DNA from: Heliopora coerulea
Taxonomy: Eukaryota; Cnidaria; Anthozoa; Scleralcyonacea; Helioporidae
Direction of reading: 5' to 3'
DNA: 64,000 nt
Assembly: GCA_030142905.1 (NCBI GenBank)
Contig: JASJOG010000078.1
Location: 1,302,001-1,366,000 of the forward strand
This document shows positions 1-10,289 of the stretch, one piece after another. Each line of letters begins with the position of its first letter. The stretch's first letter is position 1. Under the pieces are notes generated by a model that was not told the DNA's origin, did no database searches, and saw only the letters and a list, made by a program, of their open reading frames with translations. A program made the translations under genes and the position numbers.

Positions 1-139
1 AATGTTTAAAAATTGGACAATTAAGCCTTATATACGCATAAAAGCCAGAATATGGTAAGATTTAGTTAAACACCAAATAGTTGTAGGAAACTTTCTAAAT
101 ACTTCTAAATTGTTCTCCTCCACCCAAAAATCATGAAAC

Positions 140-167
140 AAATCGATTTTCGTCGATTTGACGATTT
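140..167. repeat. Palindrome and cgattt repeat cluster in each monomer (example in m1)
   Basis: A perfect 10-bp palindrome (aaatcgattt) is followed by two more cgattt units, spaced 10 and 8 bp apart. The first seven bases, aaatcga, also pair with tcgattt downstream across a 6-nt loop. The cluster is retained in nearly all monomers; rare changes are cgtctattt in m2 and m11, cgatgtg in m20 and m27, and cgtcggttt in m135 and m153. A repeated short core inside a satellite monomer can be a protein-binding site or a relic of how the monomer arose. I see no match to a known box. Confidence 0.5.
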
Positions 168-234
168 GCTGTACAAATTTCTCCAACTCGTCAAAAACGC
201 TTTATCTCGTCGAAATAAGACGATTACTAAAACG

Positions 235-249
235 AACTGTGAAACAGTT
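235..249. repeat. Conserved short hairpin in each monomer (example in m1)
   Basis: The bases aactgt-gaa-acagtt form a perfect 6-bp inverted repeat with a 3-nt loop. The element recurs at monomer position 235-249 in almost all copies. Exceptions include aactctg in m5, m8, m20, m43, m48, m59 and m64, aactggg in m135 and m153, an acagtg end in m167, and aaaagtt in m14, m18 and m124. It could form a cruciform or an RNA hairpin if the satellite is transcribed, but it could equally be chance retained by homogenisation. No function is shown. Confidence 0.6.
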
Positions 250-1523
250 GTGGCTTAAGTTTGTTGCATTGGTCGAATGTTTCCCAAAACTCGTCAATCG
301 GTTTAAAATGATCTTTTCGGGTCAGAGAAGAGAATAAAAGCATTAGTTGATTGATTCGAGAAGTTATTGCGAAAATATGGAAATGTTTAAAAATTGGACA
401 ATTAAGCCTTATATACGCATAAAAGCCAGAATATGGTAAGATTTAGTTAAACACCAAATAGTTGTAGGAAACTTTCCAAATACTTCTAATTTGTTCTCCT
501 CCACCCAAATTTCATGAAATAAATCGATTTTCGTCTATTTGACGATTTGCTGTGAAAATTTCTCCAACTCGTCAAAAACGCTTTATCTCGTCGGGATAAG
601 ACGATTACTAAAACGAACTGTGAAACAGTTGTGGCTTAAGTTTGTTGCATTGGTCGAATATTTGCAAAAACTCGTCAATCGGTTTAAAATGATCTTTTCG
701 GGTCAGAGAAGAGAATAAAAGCATTAGTTGATTGATTCGAGAAGTACTTGCGAAATATGACAATGTTTAAAAATTGGACAATTAAGCCTTATATACGCAT
801 AAAAGCCAGAATATGGTAAGATTTAGTTAAACACCAAATAGTTGTAGGAAACTTTCCAAATACTTCTAAATAGTTCTCCTCCACCCAAACATCATGAAAC
901 AAATCGATTTTCGTCGATTTGACGATTTGCTGTAAAATTTTCTCCAACTCGTCAAAAACGCTTTATCTCGTCGGGATAAGACGATTACTAAAACGAACTG
1001 TGAAACAGTTGTGGCTTAAGTTTGTTGCATTGGTCGAATATTTGCAAAAACTCGTCAATCGGTTTAAAATGATCTTTTCGGGTCAGAGAAGAGAATAAAA
1101 GCATTAGTTGATTGATTCGAGAAGTACTTGCGAAAATATGGCAATGTTTAAAAATTGGACAATTAAGCCTTATATACGCATAAAAGCCAGAATATGCTAA
1201 GATTTAGTTAAACACCAAAAAGTTGTAGGAAACTTTCCAAATACTTCTAAATTGTTCTCCTCCACCCAAACATCATGAAACAAATCGATTTTCGTCGATT
1301 TGACGATTTGCTGTAAAAATTTCTCCAACTCGTCAAAAACGCTTTATCTCGTTGGGATAAGACGATTACTAAAACGAACTGTGAAACAGTTGTGGCTTAA
1401 GTTTGTTGCATTCGTCGAATATTTGCAAAAACTCGTCAATCGGTTTAAAATGATCTTTTCGGGTCAGAGAAGAGAATAAAAGCATTAGTTGATTGATTCG
1501 AGAAGTACTTGCGAAAATATGGC

Positions 1524-3809
1524 AATGTTTAAAAATTGGACAATTAAGCCTTATATACGCATAAAAGCCAGAATATGGTAAGATTTAGTTAAACACCAAA
1601 TCGTTGTAGGAAACTTTCCAAATACTTCTAAATTGTTCTCCTCCACCCAAACATCATGAAACAAATCGATTTTCGTCGATTTGACGATTTGCTGTAAAAT
1701 TTTCTCCAACTCGTCAAAAACGCTTTATCTCGTCGGTATAAGACGATTACTAAAACGAACTCTGAAACAGTTGTGGCTTAAGTTTGTTGCATTGGTCGAA
1801 TGTTTCCCAAAACTCGTCAATCGGTTTAAAATGATCTTTTCGGGTCAGAGAAGAGAATAAAAGCATTAGTTGATCGATTCGAGAAGTACTTGCGAAAATA
1901 TGGCAATGTTTAAAAATTGGACAATTAAGCCTTATATACGCATAAAAGCAAGAATATGGTAAGATTTAGTTAAACACCAAATAGTTGTAGGAAACTTTCC
2001 AAATACTTCTAAATTGTTCTCCTCCACCCAAACATCATGAAACAAATCGATTTTCGTCGATTTGACGATTTGCTGTACAAATTTCTCCAACTCGTCAAAA
2101 ACGCTTTATCTCGTCGGGATAAGACGATTACTAAAACGAACTGTGAAACAGTTGAGGCTTAAGTTTGTTGCATTGGTCGAATGTTTCCCAAAACTCGTCA
2201 ATCGGTTTAAAATGATCTTTTCGGGTCAGAGAAGAGAATAAAAGCATTAGTTGATTGATTCGAGAAGTACTTGCGAAAATATGGCAATGTTTAAAAATTG
2301 GACAATTAAGCCTTATATACGCATAAAAGCCAGAATATGGCAAGATTTAGTTAAAAACCAAATAGGTGTAGGAAACTTTCCAAATACTTCTAAATTGTTC
2401 TCCTCCACCCAAATGTCATGAAACAAATCGATTTTCGTCGATTTGACGATTTGCTGTAAAAATTTCTCCAACTCGTCAAAAACGCTTTATCTCGTCGGGA
2501 TAAGACGATTACTAAAACGAACTGTGAAACAGTTGTGGCTTAAGTTTGTTGCATTGGTCGAATATTTGCAAAAACTCGTCAATCGGTTTAAAATGATCTT
2601 TTCGGGTCAGAGAAGAGAATAAAAGCATTAGTTGATTGATTCGAGAAGTACTTGCGAAAATATGGCAATGTTTAAAAATTGGACAATTAAGCCTTATATA
2701 CGCATAAAAGCCAGAATATGGTAAGATTTAGTTAAACACCAAATCGTTGTAGGAAACTTTCCAAATACTTCTAAATTGTTCTCCTCCACCCAAACATCAT
2801 GAAACAAATCGATTTTCGTCGATTTGACGATTTGCTGTAAAATTTTCTCCAACTCGTCAAAAACGCTTTATCTCGTCGGGATAAGACGATTACTAAAACG
2901 AACTCTGAAACAGTTGTGGCTTAAGTTTGTTGCATTGGTCGAATGTTTCCCAAAACTCGTCAATCTGTTTAAAATGATCTTTTCGGGTCAGAGAAGAGAA
3001 TAAAAGCATTAGTTGATCGATTCGAGAAGTACTTGCGAAAATATGGCAATGTTTAAAAATTGGACAATTAAGCCTTATATACGCATAAAAGCAAGAATAT
3101 GGTAAGATTTAGTTAAACACCAAATAGTTGTAGGAAACTTTCCAAATACTTCTAAATTGTTCTCTTCCACCCAAACATCATGAAACAAATCGATTTTCGT
3201 CGATTTGACGATTTGCTGTAAAAATTTCTCCAACTCGTCAAAAACGCTTTATCTCGTCGGGATAAGACGATTACTAAAACGAACTGTGAAACAGTTGTGG
3301 CTTAAGTTTGTTGCATTGGTCGAATATTTGCAAAAACTCGTCAATCGGTTTAAAATGATCTTTTCGGGTCAGAGAAGAGAATAAAAGCATTAGTTGATTG
3401 ATTCGAGAAGTACTTGCGAAAATATGGCAATGTTTAAAAATTGGACAATTAAGCCTTATATACGCATAAAAGCCAGAATATGGTAAGATTTAGTTAAACA
3501 CCAAATCGTTGTAGGAAACTTTCCAAATACTTCTAAATTGTTCTCCTCCACCCAAACATCATGAAACAAATCGATTTTCGTCGATTTGACGATTTGCTGT
3601 AAAATTTTCTCCAACTCGTCAAAAACGCTTTATCTCGTCGGTAAAAGACGATTACTAAAACGAACTATGAAACAGTTGTGGCTTAAGTTTGTTGCATTGG
3701 TCGAATGTTTCCCAAAACTCGTCAATCGGTTTAAAATGATCTTTTCGGGTCAGAGAAGAGAATAAAAGCATTAGTTGATCGATTCGAGAAGTACTTGCGA
3801 AAATATGGC
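1524..3809. repeat. Irregular HOR built on the aaatcgttg monomer subtype (m5-m10)
   Basis: m5 (1524), m8 (2667) and m10 (3429) share aaatcgttg, a short gtaaaatttt tract, atgtttccc and gatcgattc; m5 and m8 also share aactctg. m5 and m8 are each followed by a gcaagaatatgg monomer (m6, m9). The spacing is 1143 bp and then 762 bp, as expected if a trimer lost one monomer by unequal exchange. The same subtype recurs at m20 and m27 inside the next block. Confidence 0.7.
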
Positions 3810-4191
3810 AATGTTTAAAAATTGGACAATTACGCCTTATATACGCATAAAAGCCAGAAGTATGCCTAGAATTGGTTAAACACCAAATAGAAGTAGGAAA
3901 CTTTCCAAATACTTCTAAATTGTTCTCCTCCACCCAAACATCATGAAACAAATCGATTTTCGTCTATTTGACGATTTGCTGTGAAAATTTCTCCAACTCG
4001 TCAAAAACGCTTTATCTCGTCGGGATAAGACGATTACTAAAACGAACTGTGAAACAGTTGTGGCTTAAGTTTGTTGCATTGGTCGAATATTTGCAAAAAC
4101 TCGTCAATCGGTTTAAAATGATCTTTTCGGGTCAGAGAAGAGAATAAAAGCATTAGTTGATTGATTCGAGAAGTACTTGCGAAAATATGGC
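3810..4191. repeat. Divergent 382-bp monomer (m11)
   Basis: The standard atatggtaagatttag stretch is replaced by agtatgcctagaattgg, with a net gain of one base, and it also carries gtgaaaa. It lacks the aaatgtc and cgaaata variants usual in this subfamily and has tacgcc and aatagaagtagg as private changes. It may be a recombinant between the divergent and standard types. Not a gene. Confidence 0.85.
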
Positions 4192-5334
4192 AATGTTTAA
4201 AAATTGGACAATTAAGCCTTATATACGCATAAAAGCCAGAATATGGTAAGATTTAGTTAAACACCAAAAAGTTGTAGGAAACATTCCAAATACTTCTAAA
4301 TTGTTCTCCTCCACCCAAACATCATGAAACAAATCGATTTTCGTCGATTTGACGATTTGCTGTAAAAATTTCTCCAACTCGTCAAAAACGCTTTATCTCG
4401 TCGGGATAAGACGATTACTAAAACGAACTGTGAAACAGTTGTGGCTTAAGTTTGTTGCATTGGTCGAATATTTGCAAATACTCGTCAATCGGTTTAAAAT
4501 GATCTTTTCGGGTCAGAGAAGAGAATAAAAGCATTAGTTGATTGATTCGAGAAGTACTTGCGAAAATATGGCAATGTTTAAAATTTGGACAATTAAGCCT
4601 TATATACGCATAAAAGCCAGAATATGGTAAGATTTAGTTAAACACCAAATAGTTGTAGGAAACTTTCTAAATACTTCTAAATTGTTCTCCTCCACCCAAA
4701 AATCATGAAACAAATCGATTTTCGTCGATTTGAAGATTTTCTGTAAAAATTTCTCCAACTCGTCAAAAACGCTTTATGTCGTCGAAATAAGACGATTACT
4801 AAAACGAACTGTGAAACAGTTGTGGCTTAAGTTTGTTGCATTGGTCGAATTTTTACCAAAACTCGTAAATCGGTTTAAAATGATCTTTTCGGGTCAGAGA
4901 AGAGAATAAAAGCATTAGTTTATTGATTCGAGAAGTTATTGCGAAAATATGGCAATGTTTAAAAATTGGACAATTAAGCCTTATATACGCATAAAAGCCA
5001 GAATATGGTAAGATTTAGTTAAACACCAAATAGTTGTAGGAAACTTTCCAAATACTTCTAAATTGTTCTCCTCCACCCAAACATCATGAAACAAATCGAT
5101 TTTCGTCGATTTGACGATTTGCTGTAAAAATTTCTCCAACTCGTCAAAAACGCTTTATCTCGTCGGGATAAGACGATTACTAAAACGAACTGTGAAAAAG
5201 TTTTGGCTTAAGTTTGTTGCATTGGTCGAATGTTTCCCAAAACTCGTCAATCGGTTTAAAATGATCTTTTCGGGTCAGAGAAGAGAATAAAAGCATTAGT
5301 TGATTGATTCGAGAAGTACTTGCGAAAATATGGC

Positions 5335-7440
5335 AATGTTTAAAAATTGGACAATTAAGCCTTATATACGCATAAAAGCCAGAATATGGTAAGATTTAGT
5401 TAAACACCAAATAGTTGTAGGAAACTTTCCAAATACTTCTAAATTGTTCTCCTCCACCCAAACATCATGAAACAAATCGATTTTCGTCGATTTGACGATT
5501 TGCTGTACAAATTTCTCCAACTCGTCAAAAACGCTTTATCTCGTCGGGATAAGACGATTACTAAAACGAACTGTGAAACAGTTGAGGCTTAAGTTTGTTG
5601 CATTGGTCGAATGTTTCCCAAAACTCGTCCATCGGTTTAAAATGATCTTTTCGGGTCAGAGAAGAGAATAAAAGCATTAGTTGATTGATTCGAGAAGTAC
5701 TTGCGAAAATATGGAAATGTTTAAAAATTGGACAATTAAGCCTTATATACGCATAAAAGCAAGAATATGGTAAGATTTAGTTAAACACCAAATAGTTGTA
5801 GGAAACTTTCTAAATACTTCTAAATTGTTCTCCTCCACCCAAACATCATGAAACAAATCGATTTTCGTCGATTTGACGATTTGCTGTAAAAATTTCTCCA
5901 ACTCGTCAAAAACGCTTTATCTCGTCGGGATAAGACGATTACTGAAACGAACTGTGAAACAGTTGTGGCTTAAGTTTGTTGCATTGGTCGAATATTTGCA
6001 AAAACTCGTCAATCGGTTTAAAATGATCTTTTCGGGTCAGAGAAGAGAATAAAAGCATTAGTTGATTGATTCGAGAAGTACTTGCGAAAATATGGCAATG
6101 TTTAAAAATTGGACAATTAAGCCTTATATACGCATAAAAGCCAGAAGTATGCCTAGAATTGGTTAAACACCAAATAGTTGTAGGAAACTTTACAAATACT
6201 TCTAAATTGTTCTCCTCCACCCAAATGTCATGAAACAAATCGATTTTCGTCGATTTGACGATTTGCTGTGAAAATTTCTCCAACTCGTCAAAAACGCTTT
6301 ATCTCGTCGAAATAAGACGATTACTAAAACGAACTGTGAAACAGTTGTGGCTTAAGTTAGTTGCATTGGTCGAATATTTTCAAAAACTCGTCAATCGGTT
6401 TAAAATGATCTTTTCGGGTCAGATAAGAGAATAAAAGCATTAGTTGATTGATTCGAGAAGTACTTGCGAAAAAATGGCAATGTTTAAAAATTGGACAATT
6501 AAGCCTTATATACGCATAAAAGCCAGAATATGGTAAGATTTAGTTAAACACCAAATAGTTGTAGGAAACTTTCCAAATACTTCTAAATTGTTCTCCTCCA
6601 CCCAAACATCATGAAACAAATCGATTTTCGTCGATTTGACGATATGCTGTGAAAATTTCTCCAACTCGTCAAAAACGCTTTATCTCGTCGGTATAAGACG
6701 ATTACTAAAACGAACTGTGAAAAAGTTGTGGCTTAAGTTTGTTGCATTGGTCGAATATTTGCAAAAACTCGTCAATCGGTTTAAAATGATCTTTTCGGGT
6801 CAGAGAAGAGAATAAAAGCATTAGTTGATTGATTCGAGAAGTACTTGCGAAAATATGGAAATGTTTAAAAATTGGACAATTAAGCCTTAAATACGCATAA
6901 AAGCCAGAATATGGTAAGATTTAGTTAAACACCAAATAGTTGTAGGAAACTTTCCAAATACTTCTAAATTGTTCTCCTCCACCCAAACATCATGAAACAA
7001 ATCGATTTTCGTCGATTTGACGATTTGCTGTAAAAATTTCTCCAACTCCTCAAAAACGTTTTATCTCGTCGGGATAAGACGATTACTAAAACGAACTGTG
7101 AAACAGTTGTGGCTTAAGTTTGTTGCATTGGTCGAATATTTGCAAAAACTCGTCAATCGGTTTAAAATGATCTTTTCGGGTCAGAGAAGAGTATAAAAGC
7201 ATTAGTTGATTGATTCGAGAAGTACTTGCGAAAATATGGCAATGTTTAAAAATTGGACAATTAAGCCTTATATACGCATAAAAGCCAGAATATGGTAAGA
7301 TTTAGTTCAACACCAAATCGTTGTAGGAAACTTTCCAAATACTTTTAAATTGTTCTCCTCCACCCAAACATCATGAAACAAATCGATTTTCGTCGATGTG
7401 ACGATTTGCTGTAAAATTTTCTCCAACTCGTCAAAAACGC
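5335..7440. repeat. 7-monomer HOR, first copy (m15 to mid m20)
   Basis: About 5.5 monomers that recur 2668 bp downstream. Shared markers in order are gttgagg with gtccatcgg (m15), attactg (m16), a divergent 382-bp monomer with ctttac (m17), cgatatgctg with cggtata (m18), aagccttaaatac with aaacgtttt (m19), and ttcaacacc with cgatgtg (m20). The spacing is seven monomers plus the one-base insertion of the divergent type. The end of the block is approximate. Confidence 0.85.
6097..6478. repeat. Divergent 382-bp monomer (m17)
   Basis: Carries the agtatgcctagaattgg block together with aaatgtc, gtgaaaa, cgaaata, gttagttg, attttc and cagataag, the full marker set of the divergent subfamily. The extra base joins two minus-strand frames that are separate in standard monomers, opening 114 codons from 6283 down to 5939. 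That frame starts at TTG, crosses into the neighbouring monomer and resembles no family I recognise, so it is not called as a gene. Confidence 0.88.
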
Positions 7441-8002
7441 TTTATCTCGTCGGGATAAGACGATTACTAAAACGAACTCTGAAACAGTTGTGGCTTAAGT
7501 TTGTTGCATTGGTCGAATGTTTCCCAAAACTCGTCAATCGGTTTAAAATGATCTTTTCGGGTCAGAAAAAAGAATAACAGCATTAGTTGATCGATTCGAG
7601 AAGTACTTGCGAAAATATGGCAATGTTTAAAAATTGGACAATTAAGCCTTATATACGCATAAAAGCAAGAATATGGTAAGATTTAGTTAAACACCAAATA
7701 GTTGTAGGAAACTTTCCAAATACTTCTAAATTGTTCTCCTCCACCCAAACATCATGAAACAAATCGATTTTCGTCGATTTGACGATTTGCTGTAAAAATT
7801 TCTCCAACTCGTCAAAAACGCTTTATCTCGTCGGGATAAGACGATTACTAAAACGAACTGTGAAACAGTTGTGGCTTAAGTTTGTTGCATTGGTCGAATA
7901 TTTGCAAAAACTCGTCAATCGGTTTAAAATGATCTTTTCGGGTCAGAGAAGAGAATAAAAGCATTAGTTGATTGATTCGAGAAGTACTTGCGAAAATATG
8001 GC

Positions 8003-10108
8003 AATGTTTCAAAATTGGACAATTAAGCCTTATATAAGCATAAAAGCAAGAATATGGTAAGATTTAGTTAAACACCAAATAGTTGTAGGAAACTTTCCAA
8101 ATACTTCTAAATTGTTCTCCTCCACCCAAACATCATGAAACAAATCGATTTTCGTCGATTTGACGATTTGCTGTACAAATTTCTCCAACTCGTCAAAAAC
8201 GCTTTATCTCGTCGGGATAAGACGATTACTAAAACGAACTGTGAAACAGTTGAGGCTTAAGTTTGTTGCATTGGTCGAATGTTTCCCAAAACTCGTCCAT
8301 CGGTTTAAAATGATCTTTTCGGGTCAGAGAAGAGAATAAAAGCATTAGTTGATTGATTCGAGAAGTACTTGCTAAAATATGGCAATGTTTAAAAATTGGA
8401 CAATTAAGCCTTATATATGCATAAAAGCAAGAATATGGTAAGATTTAGTTAAACACCAAATAGTTGTAGGAAACTTTCTAAATACTTCTAAATTGTTCTC
8501 CTCCACCCAAACATCATGAAACAAATCGATTTTCGTCGATTTGACGATTTGCTGTAAAAATTTCTCCAACTCGTCAAAAACGCTTTATCTCGTCGGGATA
8601 AGACGATTACTGAAACGAACTGTGAAACAGTTGTGGCTTAAGTTTGTTGCATTGGTCGAATATTTGCAAAAACTCGTCAATCGGTTTAAAATGATCTTTT
8701 CGGGTCAGAGAAGAGAATAAAAGCATTAGTTGATTGATTCGAGAAGTACTTGCGAAAATATGGCAATGTTTAAAAATTGGACAATTAAGCCATATATACG
8801 CATAAAAGCCAGAAGTATGCCTAGAATTGGTTAAACACCAAATAGTTGTAGGAAACTTTACAAATACTTCCAAATTGTTCTCCTCCACCCAAATGTCATG
8901 AAACAAATCGATTTTCGTCGATTTGACGATTTGCTGTGAAAATTTCTCCAACTCGTCAAAAACGCTTTATCTCGTCGAAATAAGACGATTACTAAAACGA
9001 ACTGTGAAACAGTTGTGGCTTAAGTTAGTTGCATTGGTCGAATATTTTCAAAAACTCGTCAATCGGTTTTAAATGATCCTTTCGGGTCAGATAAGAGAAT
9101 AAAAGCATTAGTTGATTGATTCGAGAAGTACTTGCGAAAAAATGGCAATGTTTAAAAATTGGACAATTAAGCCTTATATACGCATAAAAGCCAGAATATG
9201 GTAAGATTTAGTTAAACACCAAATAGTTGTAGGAAACTTTCCAAATACTTCTAAATTGTTCTCCTCCACCCAAACATCATGAAACAAATCGATTTTCGTC
9301 GATTTGACGATATGCTGTGAAAATTTCTCCAACTCGTCAAAAACGCTTTATCTCGTCGGTATAAGACGATTACTAAAACGAACTGTGAAACAGTTGTGGC
9401 TTAAGTTTGTTGCATTCGTCGAATATTTGCAAAAACTCGTCAATCGGTTTAAAATGATCTTTTCGGGTCAGAGAAGAGAATACAAGCATTAGTTGATTGA
9501 TTCGAGAAGTACTTGCGAAAATATGGAAATGTTTAAAATTTGGACAATTAAGCCTTAAATACGCATAAAAGCCAGAATATGGTAAGATTTAGTTAAACAC
9601 CAAATAGTTGTAGGAAACTTTCCAAATACTTCTAAATTGTTCTCCTCCACCCAAACATCATGAAACAAATCGATTTTCGTCGATTTGACGATTTGCTGTA
9701 AAAATTTCTCCAACTCGTCAAAAACGTTTTATCTCGTCGGGATAAGACGATTACTAAAACGAACTGTGAAACAGTTGTGGCTTAAGTTTGTTGCATTGGT
9801 CGAATATTTGCAAAAACTCGTCAATCGGTTTAAAATGATCTTTTCGGGTCAGAGAAGAGTATAAAAGCATTAGTTGATTGATTCGAGAAGTACTTGCGAA
9901 AATATGGCAATGTTTAAAAATTGGACAATTAAGCCTTATATACGCATAAAAGCCAGAATATGGTAAGATTTAGTTCAACACCAAATCGTTGTAGGAAACT
10001 TTCCAAATACTTCTAAATTGTTCTCCTCCACCCAAACATCATGAAACAAATCGATTTTCGTCGATGTGACGATTTGCTGTAAAATTTTCTCCAACTCGTC
10101 AAAAACGC
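8003..10108. repeat. 7-monomer HOR, second copy (m22 to mid m27)
   Basis: Second copy of the block at 5335-7440 with the same marker order, including gtccatcgg, attactg, the divergent monomer, cgatatgctg, aaacgtttt and cgatgtg. Private changes such as gtttcaaaa with tataagc in m22 and catatatacg in m24 show that the copies have begun to diverge. The copies part within m27, where aactgtg and atatttccc replace the aactctg and atgtttccc of m20. Confidence 0.85.
8765..9146. repeat. Divergent 382-bp monomer (m24)
   Basis: Copy of m17 within the second 7-mer, with the same ctttac, aaatgtc, gtgaaaa, cgaaata and attttc set, plus private changes (catatatacg, cttccaaat). The one-base gain is retained, so the minus-strand opening of 114 codons recurs at 8607-8951. 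Confidence 0.88.
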
Positions 10109-10289
10109 TTTATCTCGTCGGGATAAGACGATTACTAAAACGAACTGTGAAACAGTTGTGGCTTAAGTTTGTTGCATTGGTCGAATATTTCCCAAAACTC
10201 GTCAATCGGTTTAAAATGATCTTTTCGGGTCAGAGAAGAGAATAAAAGCATTAGTTGATTGATTCGAGAAGTACTTGCGAAAATATGGA

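Larger units (their letters stand above)
1..5334. repeat. Mixed satellite monomers m1-m14
   Basis: Fourteen monomers of several subtypes and no gene. m1 and m13, twelve monomers apart, share two rare variants: aaaaatcatg in place of aaacatcatg, and gaagttattgc at the end of the monomer. m2 has lost one base near 754 (380 bp). m2 and m11 share cgtctatttg. Three copies of an aaatcgttg subtype (m5, m8, m10) give an irregular 3- then 2-monomer spacing. m11 (3810-4191) belongs to the divergent 382-bp subfamily. Confidence 0.85.
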
